Translations under genes and position numbers: made by a program | NCBI GenBank assembly: GCA_013398175.1 | Contig: VZRZ01006451.1 | Location: 91,623-155,622 of the forward strand | Source: Climacteris rufus | Taxonomy: Eukaryota > Chordata > Aves > Passeriformes > Climacteridae | Length of the DNA stretch: 64,000 nt | Direction of reading: 5' to 3' | Notes under the pieces: generated by a model | What the model saw: the letters and a program-made list of their open reading frames with translations, nothing else | What the model was told of the DNA's origin: nothing | The model's database searches: none | Shown: in pieces, positions 39,201 to 48,000 of the stretch | Numbering within the stretch: the stretch's first letter is position 1 | How the letters are laid out: each line of letters begins with the position of its first letter

Positions 39201-40010
39201 AAGGCCACTGAATGGAAGTGCTGCTTTTTAGAGCACTCCACAGAGCAAAGGTCTCATGACCACAAGCAGTCAACTCAGATTCTGCTGTCCTTTTATGAGC
39301 CCCAAGGGGATGCGTGTTCCAAAACTTACCAGTATCTGTTGGTGATGTTTTCCAACTTCATACCCTCCGTAGTGTAACACTGCAGGCTCAGCCTGTACTA
39401 CCCTGCTCCTCTGAAATTCTGAATAAATCTCTACAGATCATAAAACAGGGAGAAAAGGAAACCAGGTGAAACACACGATGATTGCTACTTGCATTGATGA
39501 AGTCTATTTATGCTACACCCTCTATATTATAGAGAAATAAAAATGAGACAGATTACTTCTCCTGTTAAGCAGGCATGAATTTTTAAACGGAAAGTTAAGG
39601 CAGCATCTACTACCCCAGCAGATCCATGATCCTGCCACTAATTTATCTCTTGGCACCACAGCTTCAACAAGCCACCCCAAAACTTTAGGGTCTGCCAGGA
39701 CCAGCACAGCCACTGTTTCTTTCCTGACTACCTCCCCTATGATTTGGGCTTGCAGGAAACTGTAATTTAAGCAACAGGATGGGAGTTTTGTCTGTGATTT
39801 GCAAAAAATCTAACAGCCAAGTGTGTCCTACAATCGCTCCAAGGTTGGGGGACAGTCAGAGAGCAGAAACTTACTTGATTCCAGCAGGTGATTGGGGACA
39901 GCATGTCTTTTTTTAGGTTCCTCCACGAGGCTGCCCAGCACACTGGGTATTTTCTTGAAGGAGCCCCCAGTGACCGGGGTGTCTGTGGAGGCCGACTGAA
40001 CGAGATCCAT
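21131..40010 (-). CDS. CFAP221: CFAP221 (PCDP1), cilia and flagella associated protein 221, complete coding region in 21 exons
   Basis: Encodes a protein of the motile-cilium central apparatus. The family (mammalian PCDP1, Chlamydomonas FAP221) sits on the C1d projection, binds calmodulin and affects ciliary beating. Coding exons on the minus strand: 40010-39875, 39430-39330, 38361-38275, 38169-38074, 37189-37089, 35004-34901, 34003-33844, 33330-33210, 33129-33018, 32809-32701, 31968-31881, 30805-30716, 28512-28422, 26894-26767, 26312-26232, 25567-25403, 23965-23807, 23415-23321, 23221-23132, 22931-22812, 21254-21131. All joins keep frame; total 2358 bp, 785 residues plus stop. Residues about 45-260 look like an immunoglobulin-like ASH/MSP-type region; about 295-440 are charged and helical; 436-454 is a basic hydrophobic stretch. 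Recognition rests on recalled vertebrate CFAP221 words: LVEEPKKR, NHLLES, PPQTMYF, DEWRYYYDCIR, VIPLQCSCP, EYGTAQ, HLKWQVH, NPLRIF. It is shorter than the recalled human protein of about 840 residues, so one exon may be missed. Confidence 0.95.
22812..22931 (-). CDS. CFAP221: CFAP221 coding exon 20
   Basis: 120 bp, TTTTTAG acceptor and GTAGGT donor. Encodes MILTPEMVRAEFPQIGQAL, then an acidic stretch EENEEESAKK. Confidence 0.88.
23132..23221 (-). CDS. CFAP221: CFAP221 coding exon 19
   Basis: 90 bp, ATCACAG acceptor and GTAAGT donor. Encodes DPYSLDMLPREVPPLLCDLP and ends with the first two bases of a His codon. Confidence 0.88.
23321..23415 (-). CDS. CFAP221: CFAP221 coding exon 18
   Basis: 95 bp, strong TTTTCAG acceptor and GTAAGA donor. 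Encodes EVICGVMEWRKFSPL and NIPTLKNTVP, ending with two bases of an Arg codon. It supplies the phase needed between its neighbours. Confidence 0.87.
23807..23965 (-). CDS. CFAP221: CFAP221 coding exon 17
   Basis: 159 bp, 53 codons, phase 0 to 0, TTTTAG acceptor and GTATGA donor. Encodes NPTPGLVPFLLPLAYCES, then YHLCPHPKY and QKKFLDHK. Confidence 0.9.
25403..25567 (-). CDS. CFAP221: CFAP221 coding exon 16
   Basis: 165 bp, 55 codons, phase 0 to 0, GTAAGT donor. The acceptor reads TTTTTCGAG, unusual because G precedes the AG; the frame is also open further upstream, so the true start could differ. Ends with NNPLRIF, which joins the next exon (NPTPGLVPF) in frame. Confidence 0.82.
26232..26312 (-). 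CDS. CFAP221: CFAP221 coding exon 15
   Basis: 81 bp, 27 codons, phase 0 to 0, TTTCAG acceptor and GTGAGT donor. Encodes APDALGLVPIESVDVKVG and ILPFYDLK. Confidence 0.9.
26767..26894 (-). CDS. CFAP221: CFAP221 coding exon 14
   Basis: 128 bp, CGACAG acceptor and GTAGGT donor. Encodes SFSKPEKSEEHKGFPF, then EDRILPFEFP and HELHSYL; ends phase 0. Confidence 0.88.
27737..27905 (-). mobile_element. CR1 LINE 3' end, minus orientation
   Basis: Begins CACAGAATCACAGAATGG and reads GGTTGCCCAAAGCCCCATCC; low divergence. It lies in the CFAP221 intron between 26894 and 28422 and forms an inverted pair with the next CR1. Confidence 0.92.
28019..28284 (+). mobile_element. CR1 LINE 3' end, plus orientation
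   Basis: AATGGTTTTGAACTAAAAGA, GGAACAGGTTGCCCAAAGAG, ATTCAAGGTCAGGTTGGACA, ending near GAGATTCTT. Opposite in orientation to the copy at 27737-27905. Confidence 0.92.
28422..28512 (-). CDS. CFAP221: CFAP221 coding exon 13
   Basis: 91 bp, CTCAG acceptor and GTAAGG donor. Encodes VLVQIRLNRLLLLFRGLKR followed by an acidic tail. The basic, hydrophobic stretch resembles an imperfect IQ-type calmodulin-binding helix. Confidence 0.88.
29360..29480 (-). mobile_element. CR1 LINE fragment, minus orientation
   Basis: CTGACCATCTTGGTGGCTCT followed by GGGGCCCAAAACTGGGTGCA is the inverted end of the CR1 reverse transcriptase region. In a CFAP221 intron. Confidence 0.7.
30716..30805 (-). CDS. CFAP221: CFAP221 coding exon 12
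   Basis: 90 bp, 30 codons, phase 0 to 0, ACTAG acceptor and a weaker GTTTGT donor. Encodes IQRGDPVIEQEFRRDEV, matching IDRGDPILDEEF. After this the recalled human protein has about 30 residues more than the next exon supplies, so another in-phase exon may lie in the following 2.2-kb intron. Confidence 0.87.
31881..31968 (-). CDS. CFAP221: CFAP221 coding exon 11
   Basis: 88 bp, ATGCAG acceptor and GTTAGT donor. Encodes QVHKGSDPVSVEFKKEI and ends EEQYK, corresponding to the human WQVHLGKDH to AKYK segment. Confidence 0.9.
32168..32395 (-). mobile_element. CR1 LINE 3' end, minus orientation, diverged
   Basis: Starts TAGAATCATTGAATCATAAA, then ACTTGGAAAAGACCTCTG. In the CFAP221 intron between coding exons 10 and 11. 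Confidence 0.85.
32531..32549. repeat. Poly(A) run in a CFAP221 intron
   Basis: A run of about 18 A within the intron between coding exons 10 and 11. Confidence 0.9.
32701..32809 (-). CDS. CFAP221: CFAP221 coding exon 10
   Basis: 109 bp, CTGCAG acceptor and GTAAGT donor. Encodes KTRQMKDAIFQLKVKQN and EEEANHLK, a helical charged segment. Ends with two bases of the Trp codon. Confidence 0.92.
33018..33129 (-). CDS. CFAP221: CFAP221 coding exon 9
   Basis: 112 bp, CATAG acceptor and GTAAAG donor. Encodes EIEYQNLRFPTDLSNP, AVATVL, QEPGKLKIKDL. Strong family match. Confidence 0.93.
33210..33330 (-). CDS. CFAP221: CFAP221 coding exon 8
   Basis: 121 bp, ATCTAG acceptor and GTGTGA donor. Encodes KEHFDKQRYPEKK, then SMMWRRDRF and KPIQKLK, aligning with the ERLNTLSKK to KAMMH region of the human protein. 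An open frame extends upstream of the acceptor but does not match the family. Confidence 0.85.
33844..34003 (-). CDS. CFAP221: CFAP221 coding exon 7
   Basis: 160 bp, CCACAG acceptor. The GTATGT donor was chosen over a later GT because it keeps frame with exon 8. Contains GIIPGNGKVKVTV, EYGTAQMAMQL and CVFTGT, the last strands of the N-terminal domain. Confidence 0.92.
34478..34521 (+). mobile_element. CR1 LINE extreme 3' end, plus orientation
   Basis: GGCCTTTTCCAACCTAAGTG followed by ATTCAATGATTCTGGG. Only the last 40 or so bases are clear. Confidence 0.65.
34901..35004 (-). CDS. CFAP221: CFAP221 coding exon 6
   Basis: 104 bp, TTTCAG acceptor and GTAGGC donor. Contains VIPLQCSCPIDFEFH and IIQPHRAF, a clear match to the family. 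Confidence 0.93.
37089..37189 (-). CDS. CFAP221: CFAP221 coding exon 5
   Basis: 101 bp, TTGCAG acceptor and GTGAGT donor. Contains GDDTLVVPMHAYP and EFPSFINLSDV; ends with two bases of a Ser codon. A CR1 copy starts only about 60 bp upstream of its acceptor (at 37248). Confidence 0.92.
37248..37640 (-). mobile_element. CR1 LINE 3' end, minus orientation, about 390 bp
   Basis: Reads GGTTGGAAGGAACCCCAGTG, CAGGGACACCTCCCACTAGA and GGCTGAACAGCCCCAGCTCT; fairly well preserved. Ends about 60 bp from the CFAP221 exon 5 acceptor. Its antisense frame at 37182-37685 is LINE-derived, not a host gene. Confidence 0.92.
38074..38169 (-). CDS. CFAP221: CFAP221 coding exon 4
   Basis: 96 bp, 32 codons, phase 0 to 0, CTAG acceptor and GTGAGG donor. 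Contains RLVPGLSL and the highly conserved PDEWRYYYDCIRIHC. Confidence 0.92.
38275..38361 (-). CDS. CFAP221: CFAP221 coding exon 3
   Basis: 87 bp, 29 codons, phase 0 to 0, TACAG acceptor and GTAAGT donor. Contains LHIIPPQTMYFQIKYNK, matching the PPQTKYFEI region of the family. Confidence 0.9.
39330..39430 (-). CDS. CFAP221: CFAP221 coding exon 2
   Basis: 101 bp between a CTGTAG acceptor and a GTAAGT donor. Completes the split Lys codon and encodes QAEPAVLHYGGYEVGKHHQQ, the first strands of the N-terminal domain. Ends in phase 0. Confidence 0.9.
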
Positions 40011-40056
40011 GTTAGGACAGAAATGGAGTCTCAGTGGCACTAAAACTCCTCAGTGC
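39875..40056 (-). CDS. CFAP221: CFAP221 first coding exon (exon 2 if the CpG-island exon is exon 1)
   Basis: The exon probably begins after a good acceptor (pyrimidine-rich, then CCCAG) at 40057. The first ATG is at 40010, so 40056-40011 would be 5' UTR. It encodes 45 residues starting MDLVQSAS and containing LVEEPKKR and NHLLES, then ends GAA TCA A before GTAAGT. The distance from this Met to LVEEPKKR is close to that recalled for the human protein, which supports this start. Confidence 0.9.
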
Positions 40057-41575
40057 CTGGGGTCAAACAAAAACAACATCATGATCAAAATATCCTCCCT
40101 TGCACTGGTAATATCTGCTGCCTAAAACTGCCTAAAAACATTTAGGAGATGGAGTTATTTTTTTCCCCTGCTGAAGTAGATTTCTCTGTGTGTTAAATAC
40201 AAGGAGACTGATTTCATGAAACCTTGCTCCCACTGCAAGGCCTAGCACTTTGGGCATGTTCATCTGTTCTAAGATTTACTGGGGACATTTGTCTTTCAGG
40301 TCTGTGTACAACATCCCTCTCTTCCTTCACGAACCCCAGCACAGAGGAGGAGAGGAGGTTCTGTTAATTCCACTATCTGAACTGATTTCTGCAGAGGTGT
40401 TCTTCCAATCTCTCTTAGGTGTTTGAGTTGTTAACTTGCAGATTACTTTTTAATTTTTATTTTTTAAATATTAATGTGAGGGATAAGAAATCTGGCATTT
40501 GAATCTTGTGTTTGGATAGCATCATCTGGGTTATTTGTTTAATAAAGATAACTGTAAATGCAGAAAGCCACGGGCATTACAGATCTTGTGCTAAGTATGC
40601 ACAGTTATCATAACATAAACTTCTCAATGACAAGTGCAAATATTACATAATAAAGACACCAGACACAATCCATCCACCAGAAATTATCTTGTGAATATAT
40701 CACACAGAGCCCTTGGCTCTTGTATGAGCTGGAGAACTGTGTGGAGAAAAAGACATTATATTTCTGGAGCAAGTACTGAATTCAAAAGCCATTCTGGGTT
40801 TTTCAGCCCTCAAGCAGGCAGCACTCAACAGTTTCAAAGCTGAATCATTAGTCCACCTCCCCCATTACATTTTATGGTCTCATCTCTGGTATTTGTCTGG
40901 TTTTCTAGTCTGCTTTAGATCTTCCAGGCACAAGTTGAGAGGTGCTTCAAGCTCATAAAATGCTGTTTTGATTTAATGCTTTGTGTAGTATTAAATAATA
41001 AATAAGCAAGAAGTTTAAAATAATGTGCTACCAGGACCCTGGCCTTCATAATATTTTCCACTCAACAACTCCAAGTACAAATTTTCCACTCACAACAGAA
41101 AACCTGTAAGAGGAGCTGCATTATTGTGCACAACGGTAAATTTCTTCTGAGGTGCGAGACTGACAAAACTCAGACAAAAACACTGCAAAAATTTTTTTAA
41201 ACATAAGGCTGACATTCTTTCCACTTGTTCAACTTTAATTTATACCACTGCCACCCTCCTTCTCTTGGTCAGCATTCCGCATTGGGAATGCAAGTTTGGA
41301 AAAGGTGCAGGCAGACATAAGTCTCCTTCTCAAAGGATTCCTGGCATAGCTTTTTTGGTAATTTAGAGTGATGATGCCATCATGGCCCACCAACTTCAGT
41401 AATACACAGTGTGTTCCTCAAAGGGTAAACACAGGACAAATCCTTAAGGTCCTGAAATGTCCAAGAACCTGATGTTCTTAGGTTTTCCACGACAGCTGTG
41501 TCTATCGAGACTTTTTTGAGTGTGTGAAGCCATCAACAGAACTGTGAAACCCTGGGCGCCGATGGCAAAACTCAC
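40057..41575 (-). other. CFAP221: Presumed CFAP221 intron 1
   Basis: AT-rich DNA between the first coding exon and the CpG island. No repeat or exon recognised. Confidence 0.5.
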
Positions 41576-41780
41576 CCCAAACGCCCTCAGACCAGGATAT
41601 CGCCCTTCTCCTGTCAGCACTTGGGCTTTGTAATCCCTTCGTGTCCCGGTGCTGCTCGCACACCTCACCACACCCAGGGACGCGGTGCAACGCCCTTACA
41701 ACTGCGTGGGGCTGGAAAAGGCATCGCTGTACACACAGCACGTACCGGCCCCTCAGCCGCCGGCCCGGGGGAGCCTCGCC

Positions 41781-41900
41781 AAACCCCGGTCCTCCCTCGC
41801 AGCCCTCCCGGAGCCCCGGCAAACCCCGGTCCTCCCTCGCAGCCCTCCCGGAGCCCCGGCAAACCCCGGGCCTCCCTCGCAGCCCTCCCGGAGCCCCGGC
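41781..41900. repeat. 40-bp tandem repeat, three copies, in the CpG island
   Basis: Copies at 41781-41820, 41821-41860 and 41861-41900 begin AAACCCCGG and end GAGCCCCGGC. The first two are identical; the third differs by one base (GGT to GGG). Further CCCGG-rich partial units follow to about 41990. Confidence 0.95.
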
Positions 41901-41960
41901 CCAGCCCGGTTCCCCCCCGCGGCCCGGCCCGGCTAGGCTCGGCCCGGACCTGCCCCCAAC

Positions 41961-41961
41961 N
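41961..41961. other. Single ambiguous base (N)
   Basis: One N in a GGCCCGG-rich near-repeat; copy number here may be uncertain in the assembly. Confidence 0.95.
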
Positions 41962-42016
41962 CGGCCCGGCCCGGCTCGGCTCGGCCCGGCCCTGCCCTCA
42001 CGGCGGCCCCGCGGCG

Positions 42017-42029
42017 GTCGCTCGGCAAC
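42017..42029 (+). promoter_or_regulatory. RFX X-box-like site
   Basis: Reads GTCGCT C GGCAAC. Against the X-box consensus GTNRCC-N(0-3)-RGYAAC the right half is perfect and the left half matches 5 of 6. RFX factors drive ciliary genes through such sites close to the start, which fits CFAP221. Confidence 0.55.
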
Positions 42030-42099
42030 GGGGCAGCCGCGCTGGGCCGCACCACTCGAGGCAGGGAGGGATCCCCACAGCCGCACTTCAGCTCCTCTG

Positions 42100-44986
42100 A
42101 TGGCCAAAGTACGAAATAAAGGAAAACCAACTTTTTTCTTTTTTTTTTTTTTAACCTAGTAAGTGTCGTTTTCAGGATTCCCAGTGTGGCCACATACAGA
42201 GCAAAGTCACTTTAAAAATCCACATCTATTAACACATAAATTGTTCTTACTTGGTTTAAAACAGATTTTGAAAGTTTAATCACAATTTTTTTTAAAACGC
42301 TCTTTTTCTTTTTTTTCCCCCACTATTTCTACGTTCTTGCTCTCAGCATTAAAGAGCCGTCCCTTGAAAAAGAATCCTGAAAAGCTTTCTGCTGTGTATT
42401 TTTCATACCACAGATAAATTCTACAGTCAGAGCAATACAAAGCAAATAATTTCTTTTATTTACTCCTAAAGTTAGAGTCCTTTGAAATTGTGTGAACACA
42501 TTCAGATGTTTCTTTCCCGATTTAGATATCAGACTTGAAAGAAATTCCAGCTGTGTCAAAGTTACAAGGGATATACTGAGTAGGTATAAAAGTAAATGCA
42601 CACAGCCATTGTTTAATTAAACAAATACCTCATTTGGGGCTGTGTGAATTCTTGGTAATAATTCTCTGTAGCCTGCTGCTGCTCTTAGGTTTCCCAGCCC
42701 TCACTGTCTGTCCCACTGCGCTGACATCTGCTGTGAGCCAAGCCATGGTTTGCACAGGTGAGAATTTCCCAGGTTTTATTTTGCATCCAGCTTCTTTCAA
42801 ACGCTCAGCCTGTACATCAATAAAATGAGAAGGTCACAAAATATTCATTCACACCATTGGGGTTTAAATCCAACATCGACTCTCCAAACTCCTGAGCCTA
42901 TTTCAGAAAATGCCCCACACTCCAAAGCACATTCAGGAGCAAAGCTCCCTCTATTACACAAATGCAAACAAGAGTGCTTGGTTTCAGGGTAAGCTGTTAC
43001 AATACAAATGGAATAATAGAATATTCCTTCAGCCAAAGGAAGAGAAAGACTTGGCGTCCCACTGAGATGATGCAGCATTGCCAGTGTGGTTTCTTCAGAC
43101 TACTCCAGCGCCGTTGTCTGGCTGCCTCTCAGACCCCCTTTTAGCAGCTTGTTTAACCCTTTGGCTGTTTTCAACCAAACTGTGGGGAAGCTGATATCTC
43201 CAGGAAACGAAAGTCACTACAAATGTAGTGTGGACAGGGGCAAGGAAGACTGGAGCATTTGTCCTTTTGGGGAAAGGGATGCTGAGTGTGGTGGGTGAGC
43301 AGGACAGAGCAAATGTTGCCATTTGCCTGACTGCTGCCTGAGGCTGTGGGGAGAGATGAGGTGATGTGTAGGGCACCAGGGAACACTGCAACTCGACAAC
43401 CTTAAGGACCACAGAGATGACCAGGAGTTACTGTGGTCGAGGTGATGTGTAGGGCACCAGGGAACACTGCAACTCGACAACCTTAAGGACCACAGAGATG
43501 ACCAGGAGTTACTGTGGTCGAGGTGATGTGTAGGGCACCAGGGAACACTGCAACTCGACAACCTTAAGGACCACAGAGATGACCAGGAGTTACTGTGGTC
43601 AGAGTGGGCATGGAAATGGCAGCACTCACTAGAAAACCCAAATTCTTTCGTTGTGCTGCTCAGTGGATGACTTGTTTAATCCAGTGGCTGGATTTCAGTG
43701 CACAGTAATTAGCCATATGTTCCCTGGCCATGGTCATGGACTTTACTGGTAAACCTGGAGCACATCTGTGTTCTGGGCAGCCTTTCATCAAATTTGACCT
43801 GTCTGGGCTAATGGGTGGTGGTAAATTGGAATAGGTAGTAAAAGATGTTTCAAGATGAGATGAGGACTGTCATGTTTTGAGAAAGAGCACTGGTACAGAG
43901 TGCAAACTTTGGCCCTTTTTTGAAGCCTTATTCAGTTTTGTGCTACAAGGGAACTTGGCAAGTGTTTGGAGTGCCTTGGCAGCTGGGAGCTCACACCCAG
44001 GTAAGCACACAGCCTCTTTACAGTAGTTTTGTCACAGAAACAAAACTGGTAACAACAAAATGTGCGCTGCTGCCAGGGGAGGCAACTGTTGAGGAACTGT
44101 CTTTGGGGAGGGAGCTCAGGATGGTTGGAATCCACATCCCAACAATGAGGTACCAGGGGGATCCAAACACAATGACAACTTGCAGCCTGTAGCATTGGGA
44201 CAAAATACAGACTGGCTGTTTCTCCAGATGCTGGATAAGAGGGTGAAGTCCAGGGAGCATTTAGAGTCCTCTTTGGAAGGGGTGGGAAGAGCAGACCCCC
44301 TGTTTACCTCAGACTTGAGGTTGTCTTTGGCTCTGGCAGCTATGCTCACCTGGACTTGGTGGGACACACAGGCAGCTGGCTCACCTGCAGCACGGTCTGC
44401 CAGTTTCCTGACTTCTGGCTCTCAGGGGTGTGTGCTTGCTGTGAGAGGCATGTATACAGCTGTCGAGAGCAGAAGCAGTGCAGACAGCCTGAATCACATT
44501 CCTTTAACTCAGCTTCTCAGCAGAGCACTTATTCCAGGGCTGTACTTCCCCTTGATTGATTGCCCCTGCCATTGTGGGGCTGACATCTTCCACGGGAGTC
44601 CTGCTTGGTCCCTTATCGTGGGAGCATGAGGAATGATCATTCCCCAGCGACAGCCATTGATAACGGTGAATAATAACCAGGAAGGGAGGCAGACAACAGT
44701 AGGAACATGCTCCAGAGCGGTGCTGTAATGCTTGGGACAGGGCGCTTCTGCAAAGGAGGAGGAGAGCTTGCAGGGTGAACGGGAGGGGGGGTCCTGTCAC
44801 TGTTAATGCTCTCTAGAGCTCAGCAGCTGGAGAGAAACATTGGCTAAGGATGGTCAAAGCTGGGAAGGAAAAAAAGCAAGAAGGGAAAAGGATGAAGTGA
44901 AAGGAGCTAGGAGCCACACTGGAGAGCATACAAACAGCCTGGTGACCTCTGATGCAAGGGATGAAGAAAACAGACTGTGCTTGACT
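42100..44986. other. Divergent intergenic region between CFAP221 and SCTR
   Basis: Contains a T run (about 42130-42153), the 81-bp triplication, and the presumed SCTR promoter and 5' UTR just left of 44987. No TATA box or GC island was evident at the SCTR start. Confidence 0.6.
43358..43600. repeat. Perfect 81-bp tandem repeat, three copies
   Basis: Copies start at 43358, 43439 and 43520 with GAGGTGATGTG and end with GTTACTGTGGTC. All three appear identical, so the array is recent or kept homogeneous. Because 81 is a multiple of three, the minus strand shows a repeating open frame, which is most likely meaningless. Confidence 0.97.
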
Positions 44987-45031
44987 ATGTGGACCATCTT
45001 GACGATCTGCTTCTGGATTTCAGCTGTCCCG
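44987..45031 (+). CDS. SCTR: SCTR coding exon 1, signal peptide start
   Basis: 15 codons, MWTILTICFWISAVP, hydrophobic as a signal peptide should be, ending in phase 0 at a GTAGGT donor. The phase matches exon 2. An in-frame ATG at 44840 would add 49 hydrophilic residues in front and is less likely. A in position -3 supports this start. Confidence 0.7.
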
Positions 45032-48000
45032 GTAGGTGCTCAGAACTGTTTATTGCCGTTTGCATGGAATCATATGTTATCTGAGTAATTGCACCTCTAT
45101 TCCATGAAGTTGTGGTGTCTCTGTTTAAAAAGGTCTGTGTAGAACTTGGGATTTTTTAATTTGGATTTTTATTATTTTTGGTTGTGCTTCTTCCTGCACT
45201 AATTGATGCTGGCCAGATGAGTAGATGCTGGATGCCTCAGTTTCCCCACCTATATAAAGACAACAATGTTACTAACCTGCTTTGGCAAACATAGCAGGGG
45301 CTGTGATGAAGGAGAAAACATTTAATGCCATTTAGAGAAGTTTTACTGATTTACACCAGTAATCAATCCCCTAAGGGGCAATGCCCACGTCTAGCAGTGC
45401 ATCCCCGGACTCAGCTTGAAGAAATGTGAAGCAATGTTTAAACCACAAAGTTTGGTTTCTTTCTTTTAGCTTTATCCTTTTACTGAGATTTTATGTGGCA
45501 GATTGTCACTGGTGAGCTCCAGGCACTTGGATCATTTGAGAAGAAGTGTGGAACCTGGGCTGTGATCTCCAGGTGTTGATCAGCTTATTCAGATTTTGAA
45601 CACATATAAAACAAGGTGTGAAGTATGTCCAGCTTGAAGGTGAGAAGTTAGGAAAGGATCAACTCATGGTTTCATTGCAACAAATGGAAAAATCGATTTA
45701 TTTGTCCCAGCAGGGAATTTGGTTCCAAGTATGAGAAAACTTGAGCTCTGCCTAGACATTTTAATTGCAGTGTGAATGCAATCTTCAAACATTTTGTCTT
45801 TTGATCATCTTCTGCAATAATAGTAGTGACTGTGATGGTTTTATTGTAATTTTTGTTTCTTATTCTTATTACTACCTAGAGGACTCTGTAAATATATGTC
45901 ATTGCTCAGGGTAACTGCAAGAGCATCTCCTTCTACTGGTTCTTTTTCTAACCTTTCAAAATACCTGTTTTGATTTTGACAGGCATCTTTTGTTCTTTAC
46001 ATCCTCTCATTAAACTAAAACCACTTATTTTAAAATTAAATGGCTGTGAATTCTGTGGCTGCAAATATAAATTAAGAATAGTGTTTAGATCCATTCATTT
46101 TACAGTTTAGTAACTGTGTTGGCTGTTGATATCAGTCTTACAAACTGCAGCTTTCTGCCCATTGTGGACATCTAGTTATCACAGCTATTTCTGTTTAGAA
46201 TGGGTTTGGCATTTTGTCTTTAAAGAAAGTATGGGGATGTCTTGCTCTCTGTCCTGGTTTCAGCTGGGATAGAGTTAATTATCCCTTTAGTATCTGGAAA
46301 AGTGTCAAGGAGTTCAAAACTGTTTCAGGGAACTGTTTAGGAAGAGACATAGAAACCGCACGTAGAGGATCCCCTTTTCCTCGTTCTCAAGCAGCGGGGG
46401 CAGGCTGTTTGCTCCCACTTGTGGAGGGTAAACACGAGTGAGACTGAGCACAGCTGGCAGCAGCGTGGGGTTATCCGGCCACGGCATGGGAAGCGGATTT
46501 CGCGTCGCTCCGCAAACATCCGCGCGCTCGCAGCCGGCCTGCCCCGCGCATGCCAGCGTTGGCAAAGACTGGCTCAGGGACAGCCACTGTGGAAAACAAG
46601 GTCTTGAAAGCAGCACCTGGGGGCTCTCTGCTTTCCCAGGGCTTGAAATCCTGTTAGCTGCACAGCTATTGCCAGGCAGTGATGTCTAGCTGAGAAGAGG
46701 AATAGGGTGGACATCACTTTGTGGAGGAAAACAGTAATTGTAAGGTGTTACCTGGGCTGTGTTCCTGCTTGAACAACACATTTCGTTTAAGGAAGTAATA
46801 TCAGATCATCAGGGTGGTCTTCACAACTGGGTGTGCTAAAAGCGTGTGGCCTCGTTCCAGACATAAAGAAATAACAGAGAATGTAAATCTTTCTAAAATC
46901 TTTCTTAGGGCCCACATTTTTTAAAATAAAACAGTGCCCACACAATGTAGAGGCTTCTTTAAGATGAAATATTCTCCTGTTCCTGAGACCATTGTTAACA
47001 TTATTCCTAGTATTTATTTTTACATATGTTCAGTATCATCTTAACAACCCACATGCAAACCAGACTGGTTGTGTTGGCCACTTCCAGTGCTCAGCATTCA
47101 AATCCTGGCATCAGAAGACAATTTCTTTCATATTAAGTCTTTACATGTGTGAGTACAGAAAATTCATTACATTGTGCAAAATTAGTGGTTTCTAGTTTAT
47201 TTATTTCATGACACACAAAGACAAGGGAGAAAAATGCTGACGTTAAACACACCAGACCAATTAGATGAGGTATGATACACTGCTGAAGAGATCAAACTTT
47301 GTTCAGAAATACAATACCCCGAAACATTCCAGCCAAAATTGTGGGAATATGGTCTCTGTTGTCTGGTATGCTAAAATGTAATTGTAGAAAAGTAATAGTT
47401 CCCATTACAAGGTTTTCAGGGATTGTTCTTTCTCCCAAATCTAATCTGAAAGTGATCAGCAATGTTACAAGATTTATTAGTCTGAGCAGTAATATGATGC
47501 TGCCAGGTTAACTTCCCTGAACAAAGAAGATAAACAAATTCTATCTGATACTTTTCAACTAATAGATCCTGATGACTGGCTTTTAATCTCTTCAATATAT
47601 GTATACATACATATGCATTTTTATATATATCTATGTACATAAGAGTTCCATAGTGAGAATTTATAAAGATTTTTAATTTATCCACGAGAGAGAAATTATC
47701 TAAGGTATAAAAGGAATCCACTTACATTCAGGGTTTTTTTGTTGTCAAAAAGTATAGAAACTGGTAAAAGAATAGAAATTGTAAAAGATTTTTTTTTCTG
47801 AATGATGCAACTCCTGAGACCTTGCTCTGCAAATAATTTTGCAATGATTTTCAATACATGTCATTTTAATGGTCTGTAGCTGTTTGTTTTGTTCACTCAT
47901 TTTGGTCCAGCTACATAAAACATAAACACACATTTAATTGCTACACCAGGATTGAGCAGACACTAACATTTCCACATTGTTTTATGAGAAAGGAGGATGA

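Larger units (their letters stand above)
41576..42015 (-). other. CFAP221: Candidate 5' UTR exon of CFAP221 within a CpG island
   Basis: The first coding exon has a clear acceptor with no ATG before 40010, so a noncoding exon should lie upstream. A GTGAGT donor on the minus strand occurs at 41570-41575, at the edge of the CpG island. The exon 5' end is a guess based on the position of the X-box. Confidence 0.35.
41640..42070. promoter_or_regulatory. CpG island, probable CFAP221 promoter
   Basis: A sharp block of very high GC with dense CpG, flanked by AT-rich DNA. It lies about 1.6 kb upstream of the first CFAP221 coding exon and 2.9 kb before SCTR exon 1. It holds a 40-bp tandem repeat, GGCCCGG runs and a single ambiguous base at 41961. 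Confidence 0.8.

Noticed and set aside
41502..42107. 201-codon minus-strand frame in the CpG island
   Set aside because: GC-rich DNA lacks stop codons and several frames on both strands are open. Composition is low complexity and it does not join CFAP221 convincingly.
43217..43561. Minus-strand frame with a repeating 27-residue unit
   Set aside because: It exists only because the noncoding 81-bp repeat is divisible by three; Cys/Trp/Ser composition resembles no known protein.
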